Positions 8,824 through 17,857 are shown, numbered from the stretch's first letter. The stretch is 64,000 bases of DNA from Candidatus Methylomirabilis lanthanidiphila (GCA_902196205.1 CABIKM010000005.1:27484-91483); one strand, 5' to 3'. Notes: generated by a model not told the origin, from the sequence alone. Made by a program: numbers and translations.

Positions 8824-10103
8824 CCGAAAAGATACTTACGAAGCGGTTTGAGATCCCGGGATACCGGGGGACCCTCGACGAGTACGAGGCCACGGGAGGG
8901 TATCAGGCCATTGCGAAGGCGCTCAAAGAGCATACGCCTGCCGGCCTGATCGACCTGGTGAGGCGGTCAGGGCTCAGGGGGCGGGGAGGCGCAGGCTTCC
9001 CTACCGGCGTCAAATGGGGCTTTATTCCCAAGGATCCGGAGCTGCCCAAGTATCTCGTCTGTAATGCCGATGAGAGCGAGCCGGGGACGTTCAAAGATCG
9101 GGAGCTGATCATGCGGGACCCGCACCAGCTTATCGAGGGGATCATGCTGGCCAGTTTCGCCATCGGGTGCCGGATCGCCTTTATCTATATTAGAGGCGAG
9201 TTCGTTGCGGGTGCGCGGATCCTCGAACAGGCGGTCACCGAGGCGGCTGCCCGTGGCCTGGTGGGGAAGAATATCCTGGGGAGCGGCTTCAGTCTGGATC
9301 TCCACGTACACCGGGGCGCCGGCGCCTACATCTGCGGCGAGGAGACCGCCCTGCTGGAATCGTTAGAGGGTAAGCGGGGGTTGCCGCGGCTCAAGCCGCC
9401 GTTTCCTGCTACGTCGGGGCTCTATCGCAAGCCCACCGTCGTCAATAACGTTGAAACCCTCAGTAACATTCCGCATATCGTGATGCGTGGGGCAGAGTGG
9501 TTCTCGAGCATCGGGACGCCCAAGAGTACCGGTACCCGGATTTTCGGGGTGAGCGGCCACGTTCGCCGGCCAGGTATCTACGAGTGTCCGATCGATGTGC
9601 CGATGCGGGAGCTGATCTTTGAGCATGCCGGCGGGATGCGCGAGGGACGCCGCCTGAAGGCTGTGATTCCCGGCGGTTCCTCGGTGCCGGTGCTGACCGA
9701 GCAATTTCTTGATACCAGGATGGACTTCGAGTCGCTGGCGACGGCAGGCTCTATGGCCGGGTCCGGCGGCGTCATTGTGATGGATGAGACTACCTGTATG
9801 GTGCGTGTGGGTCAGATCGTCTCTCGATTCTATCATCACGAATCGTGCGGGCAGTGTACGCAGTGCCGGGAGGGGACGGCGTGGCTTCACAAGACGCTGA
9901 GGCGGATTGAAGAGGGTCGCGGGCGACAGGCCGATCTCGATCTGCTCCTGGATATCTGCGACAACATGAAGGGCAAGACCATCTGCCCCTTAAGCGACGC
10001 CGCGGCCATGCCGATTGAAAGTTATCTGAAGTACTTTCGCGATGAATTCGAGCAGCACGTTGTGGAACGCGGCTGCCCGTTCGGATCCACACACCGATCG
10101 TAG
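8820..10103 (+). CDS. nuoF: NADH-quinone oxidoreductase subunit F
   Basis: 51-kDa subunit that binds NADH and FMN and passes electrons to a [4Fe-4S] cluster. 427 residues. The NADH-site glycines are in RGRGGAGFPTGVKW, the FMN site in GAYICGEETALLESLEG, and three cluster cysteines in ESCGQCTQCREG with the fourth in GKTICPLSDAAA. It overlaps nuoE. In standard operons nuoG follows; here nuoH starts 20 bases on, so the large Fe-S subunit is missing from this locus. Confidence 0.97.
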   Translation: MTEKILTKRFEIPGYRGTLDEYEATGGYQAIAKALKEHTPAGLIDLVRRSGLRGRGGAGFPTGVKWGFIPKDPELPKYLVCNADESEPGTFKDRELIMRDPHQLIEGIMLASFAIGCRIAFIYIRGEFVAGARILEQAVTEAAARGLVGKNILGSGFSLDLHVHRGAGAYICGEETALLESLEGKRGLPRLKPPFPATSGLYRKPTVVNNVETLSNIPHIVMRGAEWFSSIGTPKSTGTRIFGVSGHVRRPGIYECPIDVPMRELIFEHAGGMREGRRLKAVIPGGSSVPVLTEQFLDTRMDFESLATAGSMAGSGGVIVMDETTCMVRVGQIVSRFYHHESCGQCTQCREGTAWLHKTLRRIEEGRGRQADLDLLLDICDNMKGKTICPLSDAAAMPIESYLKYFRDEFEQHVVERGCPFGSTHRS

Positions 10104-10123
10104 ACGGGCGACAGGAGAGCACA

Positions 10124-11110
10124 ATGCCGGATGGCGCCTTCTTCGTCATCATGGTGACGAAGATCGTTGTAGTCTTCGGGCTGATGTTGCTGAGTGTCAC
10201 CTACCTGACCTGGCTGGAGCGCAAGGTCATCGGCGATATTCAGGTGCGGCTCGGTCCGATGCGGGTCGGCCCCCACGGTCTGTTGCAGCCGATTGCCGAC
10301 GGGATCAAGCTCCTGTTCAAGGAGGATATTGTTCCCCAGGCGGCAGACCGGGTGCTGTACCTCCTGGCCCCCGTGGTCGCACTGATTCCCGCCTTCATCT
10401 CCTTTGCCGTGATCCCGTTCGGAGATCATATCCGACTCTTCGGACAGACCATCGACCTGGTCATCACCGACGTCAATATCGGGCTGTTGTATGTGTTCGG
10501 TGTGGCCTCGCTCGGCGTCTATGGGATCGTCCTGGGCGGGTGGGCCTCGAACAACAAGTACGCGCTGCTTGGGGGGCTGCGTGCCTCAGCCCAGATGATC
10601 AGCTACGAGCTCTCCTTAGGCCTGTCGGTGATCGGCGTGGTGATGCTGTCGCAGTCGCTGAGCCTGGTGGAGATTGTGGGCGCCCAAGCCAGGACATGGT
10701 TTATCCTCCTACAGCCTGTCGGGTTTCTCATCTTCCTGATCTGTGCGGTCGCCGAGACCAACCGCGCCCCCTTTGATCTCCCGGAGGCCGAGACGGAACT
10801 GGTGGCCGGCTTCCACGTCGAGTACAGCTCAATGAAGTTCGCCATGTACTTCATGGCTGAGTACGCCAATATGATCACCGTGTCGGCCATGGCGACCACA
10901 CTGTTCCTGGGCGGGTGGAGGGGGCCGTGGCTGCCGCCGGTCGTCTGGTTTCTCGTCAAGCTCTACCTGCTGATCTTCCTCTTTATCTGGCTTCGAGGCA
11001 CGCTGCCGCGTTTCAGGTACGACCAACTGATGCGGTTCGGGTGGAAGGTGCTGCTGCCCGTCGCGCTGGTCAACATCATGATTACGGCCGTATTCGTGGC
11101 GCTGAGGTAA
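10124..11110 (+). CDS. nuoH: NADH-quinone oxidoreductase subunit H
   Basis: Membrane subunit joining the peripheral arm to the pump modules and contributing to the quinone cavity. 328 residues, 8-9 helices. Signature segments are WLERKVIGDIQVRLGP near the N terminus and AETNRAPFDLPEAETELVAG with its conserved acidic residues. Usually followed by nuoI, but nuoJ starts two bases after its stop. Confidence 0.97.
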   Translation: MPDGAFFVIMVTKIVVVFGLMLLSVTYLTWLERKVIGDIQVRLGPMRVGPHGLLQPIADGIKLLFKEDIVPQAADRVLYLLAPVVALIPAFISFAVIPFGDHIRLFGQTIDLVITDVNIGLLYVFGVASLGVYGIVLGGWASNNKYALLGGLRASAQMISYELSLGLSVIGVVMLSQSLSLVEIVGAQARTWFILLQPVGFLIFLICAVAETNRAPFDLPEAETELVAGFHVEYSSMKFAMYFMAEYANMITVSAMATTLFLGGWRGPWLPPVVWFLVKLYLLIFLFIWLRGTLPRFRYDQLMRFGWKVLLPVALVNIMITAVFVALR

Positions 11111-11112
11111 AG

Positions 11113-11619
11113 ATGGAATGGCTGGTGTTTGTGCCCCTGGCTGCTGTGGCGCTCGTGACCGCGGTGCTGGTCATCATCCTGCGGAATCCGGTTTACTGCG
11201 CCCTCTCGCTGGTCGGGACGTTCTTCGCGCTGTCTGGGCTCTATCTGCTGCTGCACGCGCAGTTCATCGCCGTCGTACAGGTGATCGTCTACGCCGGGGC
11301 GATCATGGTCCTGTTTCTGTTTGTCGTGATGTTGCTTGACCTGGGGCATGAACTGCCCGCCTGGCTGCAGCGTGATCGGTCCAGGCTCCTGCTCGGGATC
11401 GGTGTGGCGCTACTCCTGCTCATTGAGCTGGTCATCCCTGTCGGCTCCTGGACCGCTCGCGCACCCCAAGGCCCCCATACTTCCGAACTCGCCGGTACCT
11501 TCGGCAATACACAACTTGTCGGCCGCCTCTTATTCACCGATTTTCTCGTCCCATTTGAAATCACCTCCATCATCCTCCTCATCGCCATTATTGGCGCCAT
11601 GGTCCTGGCCAGGAGGTAG
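11113..11619 (+). CDS. nuoJ: NADH-quinone oxidoreductase subunit J
   Basis: Membrane subunit of 168 residues and five helices. Recognised by NPVYCALSLVGTFFALSGLYLLLHA-type sequence and QVIVYAGAIMVLFLFVVMLL, the helix that carries the pi-bulge in this family. The ATG at 11113 has GAGGT upstream and begins directly after nuoH, leaving no space for nuoI. A repeat-containing spacer separates it from nuoK. Confidence 0.95.
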   Translation: MEWLVFVPLAAVALVTAVLVIILRNPVYCALSLVGTFFALSGLYLLLHAQFIAVVQVIVYAGAIMVLFLFVVMLLDLGHELPAWLQRDRSRLLLGIGVALLLLIELVIPVGSWTARAPQGPHTSELAGTFGNTQLVGRLLFTDFLVPFEITSIILLIAIIGAMVLARR

Positions 11620-11638
11620 TCATTCATGTGCGAGGTGC

Positions 11639-11714
11639 AACGTTCAACGTTCAAGGTAAATCCCCTCTCGCCCCCCTTTATCAAAGGGGGGTTAGGGGGA
11701 TTTGGTGCGAGGTC
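11639..11714. repeat. GTTCAACG repeat followed by palindromic MITE-like repeat, upstream of nuoK
   Basis: Starts with CGTTCAACGTTCAAGG and continues into the same palindrome found before atpZ and nuoE (core CCCCCCTTTATCAAAGGGGG, then TTTGGTGCGAGGT). It ends about nine bases before the nuoK ATG. It is the only long spacer within the J-K-L part of the operon apart from 12036-12209. Confidence 0.7.
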
Positions 11715-11723
11715 TGAAGTGCA

Positions 11724-12035
11724 ATGACAGCGACCGTGCCTTTGAGCGCCTATCTGATTCTGAGCGCTGCCCTCTTTGTCATCGGGGTAGCCGGGGTACT
11801 GATTCGGCGCAATGCGCTGGTGATCTTTATGGCGATCGAGCTGATGCTGAATGCGGTCAATCTTACCTTTGTGGCGTTCTCGAGGTTTCTCTACTCGATG
11901 GATGGGCAGATCATTGTGTTGTTTGTGATGGCGGTGGCGGCCGCCGAGGTGGCAGTAGGGTTGGCCATCATCATTGCGCTGTACGGAAACAAAGAGTCCG
12001 TGAATGTCGACGACATCAATCTTCTCAAGGGATAG
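11724..12035 (+). CDS. nuoK: NADH-quinone oxidoreductase subunit K
   Basis: Small MrpC-like membrane subunit, 103 residues and three helices. The conserved acidic residues lie in [15 protein letters not shown] and [16 protein letters not shown], as in other NuoK proteins, where they take part in proton transfer. It sits between nuoJ and nuoL in standard order. Confidence 0.96.
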   Translation: MTATVPLSAYLILSAALFVIGVAGVLIRRNALVIFMAIELMLNAVNLTFVAFSRFLYSMDGQIIVLFVMAVAAAEVAVGLAIIIALYGNKESVNVDDINLLKG

Positions 12036-12077
12036 TGTCCAGTTTTTCTATATAGCGTCATACACCGCAACAATAGC

Positions 12078-12141
12078 CGTCATTCCCGCGAAAGCGGGAA
12101 TCCAGAAAGGCACTGGATTCCGGGTCAAGCCCGGAATGACG
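12078..12141. repeat. REP-like element (CGTCATTCCCGCGAAAGCGGGAATCC type)
   Basis: Compound palindrome in the nuoK-nuoL gap: hairpin TTCCCGCGAAAGCGGGAA, then GGATTCCGGGTCAAGCCCGGAAT, with the outer ends CGTCATTCC and GGAATGACG also complementary. It is a common REP type. It could stabilise mRNA or attenuate transcription between nuoK and nuoL. The rest of the 174-base gap holds AACCCGAAACTCTGAGAC, which recurs at the end of nuoM2. Confidence 0.75.
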
Positions 12142-12209
12142 AACTGTCGGAGACTTGCGTCGTCATGTATAGTTTCGAGCTCGCAACCCTAAACCCGAAA
12201 CTCTGAGAC

Positions 12210-14102
12210 ATGGTCTGGCTGATTCCAGTTATTCCGTTGGCGGGTAGTCTCGTCGTCGGCTTGATGGGCCGCCGGATGCCGCGCAGTCTGGTCGCGGTGA
12301 TTGCCTGCGGTACCGCGTCGCTTTCGCTGCTGCTGTCCCTGATGGCGTTTATCCGTCTCCTTCAGATGCCGGCGGAAGGTCGCGCGCTCCGCGCCTCCCT
12401 CGGCTCATGGATCGCCTCCGGCGATTTCTCGGTCTCGTTCGGGTTCCTGTTCGATCCTCTCTCTGCCGTCATGGCGCTGGTGGTGTGCGGCGTGGGCCTG
12501 CTGATCCACATCTACTCGATCGGCTATATGGGGGAGGACCGCGACTATCACCGCTTCTTTGCGCTGCTCAATCTCTTCCTGGCCGAGATGCTGGTCCTGG
12601 TCCTGGCCGATAACTATCTCCTGCTTTTTGTGGGATGGGAGGGGGTGGGCCTCTGTTCGTACCTGTTGATCGGTTTCTGGTTTGAGCGACCGGCGGCGGC
12701 AGCCGCCGGGACCAAGGCCTTCCTGGTCAACCGGATCGGTGACAGCGCAATCGTTGTAGGACTGATCTGGATGATCCTGCTGTTCGGGTCGCTGGACTTT
12801 CAGACCGTGTTGGGGGATGCGCCGAATGTGCTGGTATACGGCTCTGTAACCGTGTCGTTGCTGACGCTTCTCCTGTTTATCGGGGCAACCGGTAAGTCGG
12901 CGCAACTGCCGTTGTATGTCTGGTTGCCCGATGCCATGGAGGGTCCCACGCCCGTCTCGGCGCTGATTCATGCCGCCACCATGGTGACGGCCGGTGTCTA
13001 CCTGGTCGCGCGTTCCGCGCCGCTGTTCCAACTGGCGCCCGTGAGTCTGGAGATTATGGCCTGGGTTGGCGGCCTCACGGCCCTGTATGCTGCGAGCATC
13101 GCCATGGTACAGACCGACATCAAGCGGATCATCGCCTACTCGACCATCTCCCAGCTCGGCTATATGTTCTTAGGCTTGGGAGTCGGGGCCTACGCCGCGG
13201 GCATCTTTCACCTGATGACGCACGCCTTTTTCAAGGCCCTCCTCTTCCTGTCTGCGGGGTCGGTGATTCATGCACTGGCCGGCGAGCAGGATATACGGAA
13301 GATGGGGGGGCTGCGGCAGTCCCTTCGCGTCACGGCGGGGAGCTTTCTGGTCGGCGCGCTGGCGAACGCCGGCATCGCCCCTTTCGCCGGCTTCTGGAGC
13401 AAGGACGAGATCCTCTCTGCTGCCTATGGCTCCGGACACCAGTTGCTCTGGGTCATTGGGGCGCTGACCGCCGCAGGCACCGGATTCTATATGTTTCGCC
13501 TCTACTTCCTTGCCTTCGAGGGAAAGTCGAGGCTTGACGCGCATACCCTCGGCCACGTACACGAGGCGCCGTGGAGTATGCGCCTGCCGCTGGTGTTGCT
13601 GGCGCTCGGATCGGCGACTGTCGGGTTTGTCGGCGTTCCACCAGGATCGGGCCTGTTGCAGCGCTTCCTGGAGTCGGTCTTCCCCGCGTCGGCGCATGAG
13701 GCCTCGGCCGAGCCGAGCTCCGAGGCCGTGCTGGCGGTGGCGGCCCTTGTGATAGCAGTCGGCGGGATCGTCCTAGCCTTTCGGTACTATCTTCGGGATC
13801 CTGCCGGATCCGAGGCGCTGGCCGCGCGGTACCCTACCTTCTACCGTATCCTCCTGCGCAAATATTGGGTTGATGAGTTGTACGATGCGGCCGTCATCCG
13901 ACCGATCGTCGGTTCCGCTCGCGCCATATCGGAGTCGTTCGACACGCGCATGATCGACGGGTCGGTCAATGGCGTTGCGGCGCTTACCATGCGCGCTGCG
14001 GGCCTGCTGAGGCGGTGTCAGACCGGCCAGGTTCCGGCCTATATCCTGTCGATTCTGGTGGGCGCAGTCGTCGTATTGGGATACCTGGCGTTTTCCGGAT
14101 AG
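12210..14102 (+). CDS. nuoL: NADH-quinone oxidoreductase subunit L, second copy
   Basis: Full-length antiporter-like subunit of complex I, 630 residues. Glu144 in GWEGVGLCSYLLIGFW is conserved, and TDIKRIIAYSTISQLGYM, LPDAMEGPTPVSALIHAATM and GFWSKDEIL identify NuoL. The C terminus carries the lateral amphipathic helix region and a last membrane helix. It is paralogous to the partial gene at 1-1245 but lacks that copy's His/Ala-rich insertion. nuoM follows after 15 bases. Confidence 0.97.
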   Translation: MVWLIPVIPLAGSLVVGLMGRRMPRSLVAVIACGTASLSLLLSLMAFIRLLQMPAEGRALRASLGSWIASGDFSVSFGFLFDPLSAVMALVVCGVGLLIHIYSIGYMGEDRDYHRFFALLNLFLAEMLVLVLADNYLLLFVGWEGVGLCSYLLIGFWFERPAAAAAGTKAFLVNRIGDSAIVVGLIWMILLFGSLDFQTVLGDAPNVLVYGSVTVSLLTLLLFIGATGKSAQLPLYVWLPDAMEGPTPVSALIHAATMVTAGVYLVARSAPLFQLAPVSLEIMAWVGGLTALYAASIAMVQTDIKRIIAYSTISQLGYMFLGLGVGAYAAGIFHLMTHAFFKALLFLSAGSVIHALAGEQDIRKMGGLRQSLRVTAGSFLVGALANAGIAPFAGFWSKDEILSAAYGSGHQLLWVIGALTAAGTGFYMFRLYFLAFEGKSRLDAHTLGHVHEAPWSMRLPLVLLALGSATVGFVGVPPGSGLLQRFLESVFPASAHEASAEPSSEAVLAVAALVIAVGGIVLAFRYYLRDPAGSEALAARYPTFYRILLRKYWVDELYDAAVIRPIVGSARAISESFDTRMIDGSVNGVAALTMRAAGLLRRCQTGQVPAYILSILVGAVVVLGYLAFSG

Positions 14103-14117
14103 GGCACAGGGGCACGC

Positions 14118-15725
14118 ATGAGTCTGACAGGCGGTCCGATCCTCTCAATACTGATTGCCATTCCGCTGTGTGGCGTCCTCTTACTCGTCTGTGTCGATGG
14201 GACGCGCGAGGCGCTGATCAAGCGGCTCGCGCTGGCCATTTCATCCCTGGATTTTTTCCTGTCCCTGATGGTGTATGCGCAATTCGATCCGGCTACGGCC
14301 GGGATGCAGTTCGTCGAGCGGGCGCCGTGGATCGAGTCGATCGGGAGCAGCTATCTTCTTGGCGTGGATGGAATCAGCCTCCCGCTGCTGCTGCTTACGA
14401 CGTTTCTGACACCCATTGCGATCCTTGCCTCCTTTTCCGGGATCACCAACCGGGTGAAGGCGTACATGGTCTGTATGCTGCTGCTCCAGGCCGGCATGAT
14501 CGGCGTGTTTGTGGCCCTGGATCTGGTACTCTTTTACCTCTTCTGGGAGGGGATGCTGATCCCGATGTATTTCCTGATCGGGATCTGGGGCGGCCGGCGG
14601 CGGGTCTATGCCACCTTGAAGTTTGTCCTCTATACGATGGCGGGAAGCGTCCTGATGCTGCTGGCGATGATCGTCGTTGCCTTTCTGCATCAGGAGAGCA
14701 TGGGTCGGTTGACATTTGACCTCACGGAGTTGATCGGCCGGCCGATTCCGTATGGCACGCAACTGTGGCTCTTTGCCGCCTTTGCCCTCGCCTTTGCCAT
14801 CAAGGTGCCGATGTTTCCGTTTCACACATGGTTGCCGGATGCCCACGTGGAGGCGCCGACGGCGGGAAGCGTCCTGTTGGCCGGGGTGCTCTTGAAGATG
14901 GGGACGTACGGGTTCCTCCGATTCGCGCTGCCGCTCTTTCCGGAAGCGGCTGTCGCCTTTACCCCGTTGATCTCTGTGCTGGCCGTCATCGGTATCCTGT
15001 ACGGCGCGCTGGTCGCCATGGTGCAGGATGACCTCAAGCGACTGGTCGCGTATAGTTCAGTGAGTCACCTGGGATTCGTGATGCTTGGGATCTTTGCGAT
15101 GAACCTGCAGGCCGTGGAGGGCTCCATCCTCCAAATGGTCAATCATGGCCTCTCCACCGGCGCCCTTTTCCTGCTGGTGGGGATGATCTATGAGCGGCGC
15201 CACACGAGGATGATAGAGGAGTTCGGCGGACTCTCGCGGGCGCTTCCTCGCTTCGGTCTCTGCTTTCTGGTGGTGATGATGTCGTCCATCGGCCTGCCGG
15301 GCCTGAACGGGTTTGTCGGAGAGTTCCTGATCCTGGCGGGAACCTTCCGTGTCCACAAAGGGTATGCGGCGCTGGCGGCCATCGGCATCATCCTGGCGGC
15401 GGTCTATATGCTCTGGATGTGGCAACGCGTGATGTGGGGGCAAAGCCGACGGGCAGATAATCTCACGCTCAAGGATATCGGCGGCCGTGAGATGGCGATG
15501 CTGATCCCGATCATCCTGCTTATTGTGTGGATCGGCCTGAATCCCAATCCCCTCCTCAGGAAGATGGATGCGTCCGTCGCTCAGCTCATCGAACAGGTCG
15601 CCGGTTCACCACAAGCTGATCGGCTGTTGCCGCTTCGCGGTTCCAGGTTCCAGGTTCCACGGTCTGAAATTGCACATCCTATCTTTAACCCGAAACCCCA
15701 AACCCGAAACTCTAGACCGATGTGA
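14118..15725 (+). CDS. nuoM: NADH-quinone oxidoreductase subunit M, second copy
   Basis: Second NuoM, 535 residues, with the same Glu144 (LFWEGMLIPMYFLIGIWG) and FAIKVPMFPFHTWLPDAH motifs as the copy at 1447-3138. The last 28 or so residues (from about GSRFQVPR) are encoded by intergenic-type repeat DNA: GGTTCCAGGTTCCA and AACCCGAAAC motifs that also occur upstream of nuoL2. The natural stop was probably lost and the frame now runs through a repeat. The nuoN start follows three bases after the stop. Confidence 0.96.
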   Translation: MSLTGGPILSILIAIPLCGVLLLVCVDGTREALIKRLALAISSLDFFLSLMVYAQFDPATAGMQFVERAPWIESIGSSYLLGVDGISLPLLLLTTFLTPIAILASFSGITNRVKAYMVCMLLLQAGMIGVFVALDLVLFYLFWEGMLIPMYFLIGIWGGRRRVYATLKFVLYTMAGSVLMLLAMIVVAFLHQESMGRLTFDLTELIGRPIPYGTQLWLFAAFALAFAIKVPMFPFHTWLPDAHVEAPTAGSVLLAGVLLKMGTYGFLRFALPLFPEAAVAFTPLISVLAVIGILYGALVAMVQDDLKRLVAYSSVSHLGFVMLGIFAMNLQAVEGSILQMVNHGLSTGALFLLVGMIYERRHTRMIEEFGGLSRALPRFGLCFLVVMMSSIGLPGLNGFVGEFLILAGTFRVHKGYAALAAIGIILAAVYMLWMWQRVMWGQSRRADNLTLKDIGGREMAMLIPIILLIVWIGLNPNPLLRKMDASVAQLIEQVAGSPQADRLLPLRGSRFQVPRSEIAHPIFNPKPQTRNSRPM

Positions 15726-15728
15726 GCC

Positions 15729-17183
15729 ATGGAACTTGTGCTGCCTCAGATTGATTGGACTCCTTTTGCGCCGCTCATACCGGTGGCCGTAGGCGGACTC
15801 ACAACGTTGGTGGTCGATCTTTTTCTTCCGCCAGGGCGGAAACAATTCATCGCCCTCCTGAGCCTGATCGCGCTTGCGGCGTCGATCCTTCTCGCGATCA
15901 ACTCATGGGGATTGGTTCGCTACGGGGTTCATGACGCGGTCGTGTTGGATCGGTTTTCGCTCTTCTTTTATCTCGTACTTGGCCTGGTCGGCATACTGAC
16001 CATCCTGCTGTCGATGGGGCATCTTGACGCAGCGGCGGCTGACCAGGGCGAGTATTACAGCCTGGTGCTCTTCTCGATATTGGGGATGATGCTGATGGCC
16101 GCAGGTGGGGACCTGGTCGTCATTTTTCTGGGGCTGGAAACCTTCTCGCTTGCCCTGTACATTCTCGCCGGGTTCTGGAAGACAGAGCTTCGCTCGAACG
16201 AGTCGGCGCTGAAGTACCTCCTACTGGGGGCCTTTGCCAGCGGCTTTTTCCTCTACGGCATTGCCCTGGTGTATGGGGCGACCGGCACGACCGTCCTCCG
16301 ACAGATTGTGGCCGTTCTGGCCGATGGACATTCGCCCGAGCCCCTGTTCCTGGTCGGGGGCGGATTGCTGCTGGTTGGGTTCGGCTTCAAGATCGCCTCC
16401 GTCCCGTTCCATATGTGGGTCCCGGACGTATATGAGGGGGCGCCTACCTCCGTGACGGCGTTCATGATCGCCGGGACCAAGGCCGCTGCCTTCGCCGCCT
16501 TCCTGCGGGTATTCCTTCTGGCAGTGCCTGCGCTGCACATACGTTGGTCGGCAGCGATCTGGGTGCTGGCGGTCCTCACGATGACCGTAGGCAATCTGGT
16601 AGCCCTGGTACAAAGCAACATCAAGCGGATGCTCGCCTACAGCTCGATCGCTCATGCCGGGTATCTGTTGGTCGCATTGGTCGCCGGCGGATCATCCGGA
16701 GTGACCGGCATTCTCTTCTACCTGGTCGCCTATGCCTTAATGAACCTTGGCGCCTTCGCCGTCATCATCGCGGTACAAGGTCGTGATCAGGAGCGGCTGT
16801 TGCTGACCGACTATGCCGGTCTTGGATGGCAGCGTCCGGCCCTGGCCGCCTGCATGGCTGTCTTTATGTTTTCGCTGGCCGGCATCCCTCCGACAGCCGG
16901 TTTCATGGGTAAGCTGTATATCTTCAGCGCCGCGCTTGAAGGCCACTATCCCGGCCTGGCAGTGATCGGTGTCCTGAACAGCGTCATCTCAGTCTACTTT
17001 TATCTTCGCGTCATCGTCATCATGTACATGAGTGAGGCAGCCTCCCCGCCGCCGCTGGTCCCGGCCTCTGCAGCGGCTGTCCTGGCCGTGCTGGTATCTG
17101 TGCTGGGAACCCTTCACCTTGGCCTCTTCCCGGCGAGGTTGCTCGATCTGGCGCGGCAGTCGGTCTCCGCGATTACAGGATGA
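15729..17183 (+). CDS. nuoN: NADH-quinone oxidoreductase subunit N, second copy
   Basis: Second NuoN, 484 residues, about 14 helices. It shows FGFKIASVPFHMWVPDVYEGAP and NIKRMLAYSSIAHAGYLL as in the first copy. It ends the nuo operon, and its stop overlaps an ATG that reads in frame into rex, so rex is probably co-transcribed. No terminator is seen between nuoN and rex. Confidence 0.97.
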   Translation: MELVLPQIDWTPFAPLIPVAVGGLTTLVVDLFLPPGRKQFIALLSLIALAASILLAINSWGLVRYGVHDAVVLDRFSLFFYLVLGLVGILTILLSMGHLDAAAADQGEYYSLVLFSILGMMLMAAGGDLVVIFLGLETFSLALYILAGFWKTELRSNESALKYLLLGAFASGFFLYGIALVYGATGTTVLRQIVAVLADGHSPEPLFLVGGGLLLVGFGFKIASVPFHMWVPDVYEGAPTSVTAFMIAGTKAAAFAAFLRVFLLAVPALHIRWSAAIWVLAVLTMTVGNLVALVQSNIKRMLAYSSIAHAGYLLVALVAGGSSGVTGILFYLVAYALMNLGAFAVIIAVQGRDQERLLLTDYAGLGWQRPALAACMAVFMFSLAGIPPTAGFMGKLYIFSAALEGHYPGLAVIGVLNSVISVYFYLRVIVIMYMSEAASPPPLVPASAAAVLAVLVSVLGTLHLGLFPARLLDLARQSVSAITG

Positions 17184-17197
17184 AAGGGTCTCTATCC

Positions 17198-17848
17198 ATG
17201 AGAGCGATCAAGATTCCCGAAAAGACCGTTACCAGGCTGTCGATCTACCTGCGCTGTGTGGAGGAGTTGGAGGGTGAAGGGACGGCGAGCGTCTCGTCCA
17301 AGCAGCTCGCCGACCGTTTCGGCCTGAACTCTGCTCAGGTGCGAAAAGACCTGGCATACTTCGGCCAGTTCGGTATCCGGGGTCTGGGGTACTACATCAC
17401 CCCGCTCCGGCATAGTCTGGAGGAGATTCTCGGCCTCAAGCGGGCATGGGAGGTGGCTCTGGTCGGGTTGGGGAATCTGGGCTCTGCGTTGATTGCCTAC
17501 AGGGGGTTCCAGGAGAAAGGATTCAAAATCTCTGTCGTGTTCGACCGGGACCCGGGCAAGGTCGGTCGGCGGATTGACGGGATCCCGGTAATGGATACAG
17601 GGACGATCGTCTCGGTTGTCCGCAAGCGGAAGATCAAGATCGGAATTTTAGCGGTTCCCGCCGCCGGCGCTCAGGCCGTCCTCGATGCGCTCGTAAAGGG
17701 CGGGGTCATTGCGGTCTTGAATTTCGCCCCCGCCCAATTGACCGCCCCCGATTCGGTGAAGGTCCAGAATGTCGACCTGTCAGCCCTCTTGAAAACGCTG
17801 AGCTACCATATCGCCCGGGCCGAGCAGCCGAAACCCCGCACCCCTTGA
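17198..17848 (+). CDS. rex: Redox-sensing transcriptional repressor Rex
   Basis: Cytoplasmic repressor that senses the NADH/NAD+ ratio. About 216 residues. An N-terminal winged helix (IYLRCVEELEGEG, SSKQLADRFGLNSAQVRKDLAYFGQFG) is followed by a Rossmann domain with GLGNLGSAL and a C-terminal swap helix. The start MRAIKIPEKT at 17198 has AGGG nine bases upstream; an in-frame ATG at 17180 overlapping nuoN is possible. Its place at the end of the complex I operon suggests feedback control of NADH dehydrogenase expression, an inference from location and family role. Confidence 0.95.
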   Translation: MRAIKIPEKTVTRLSIYLRCVEELEGEGTASVSSKQLADRFGLNSAQVRKDLAYFGQFGIRGLGYYITPLRHSLEEILGLKRAWEVALVGLGNLGSALIAYRGFQEKGFKISVVFDRDPGKVGRRIDGIPVMDTGTIVSVVRKRKIKIGILAVPAAGAQAVLDALVKGGVIAVLNFAPAQLTAPDSVKVQNVDLSALLKTLSYHIARAEQPKPRTP

Positions 17849-17857
17849 CCCCGTCGC

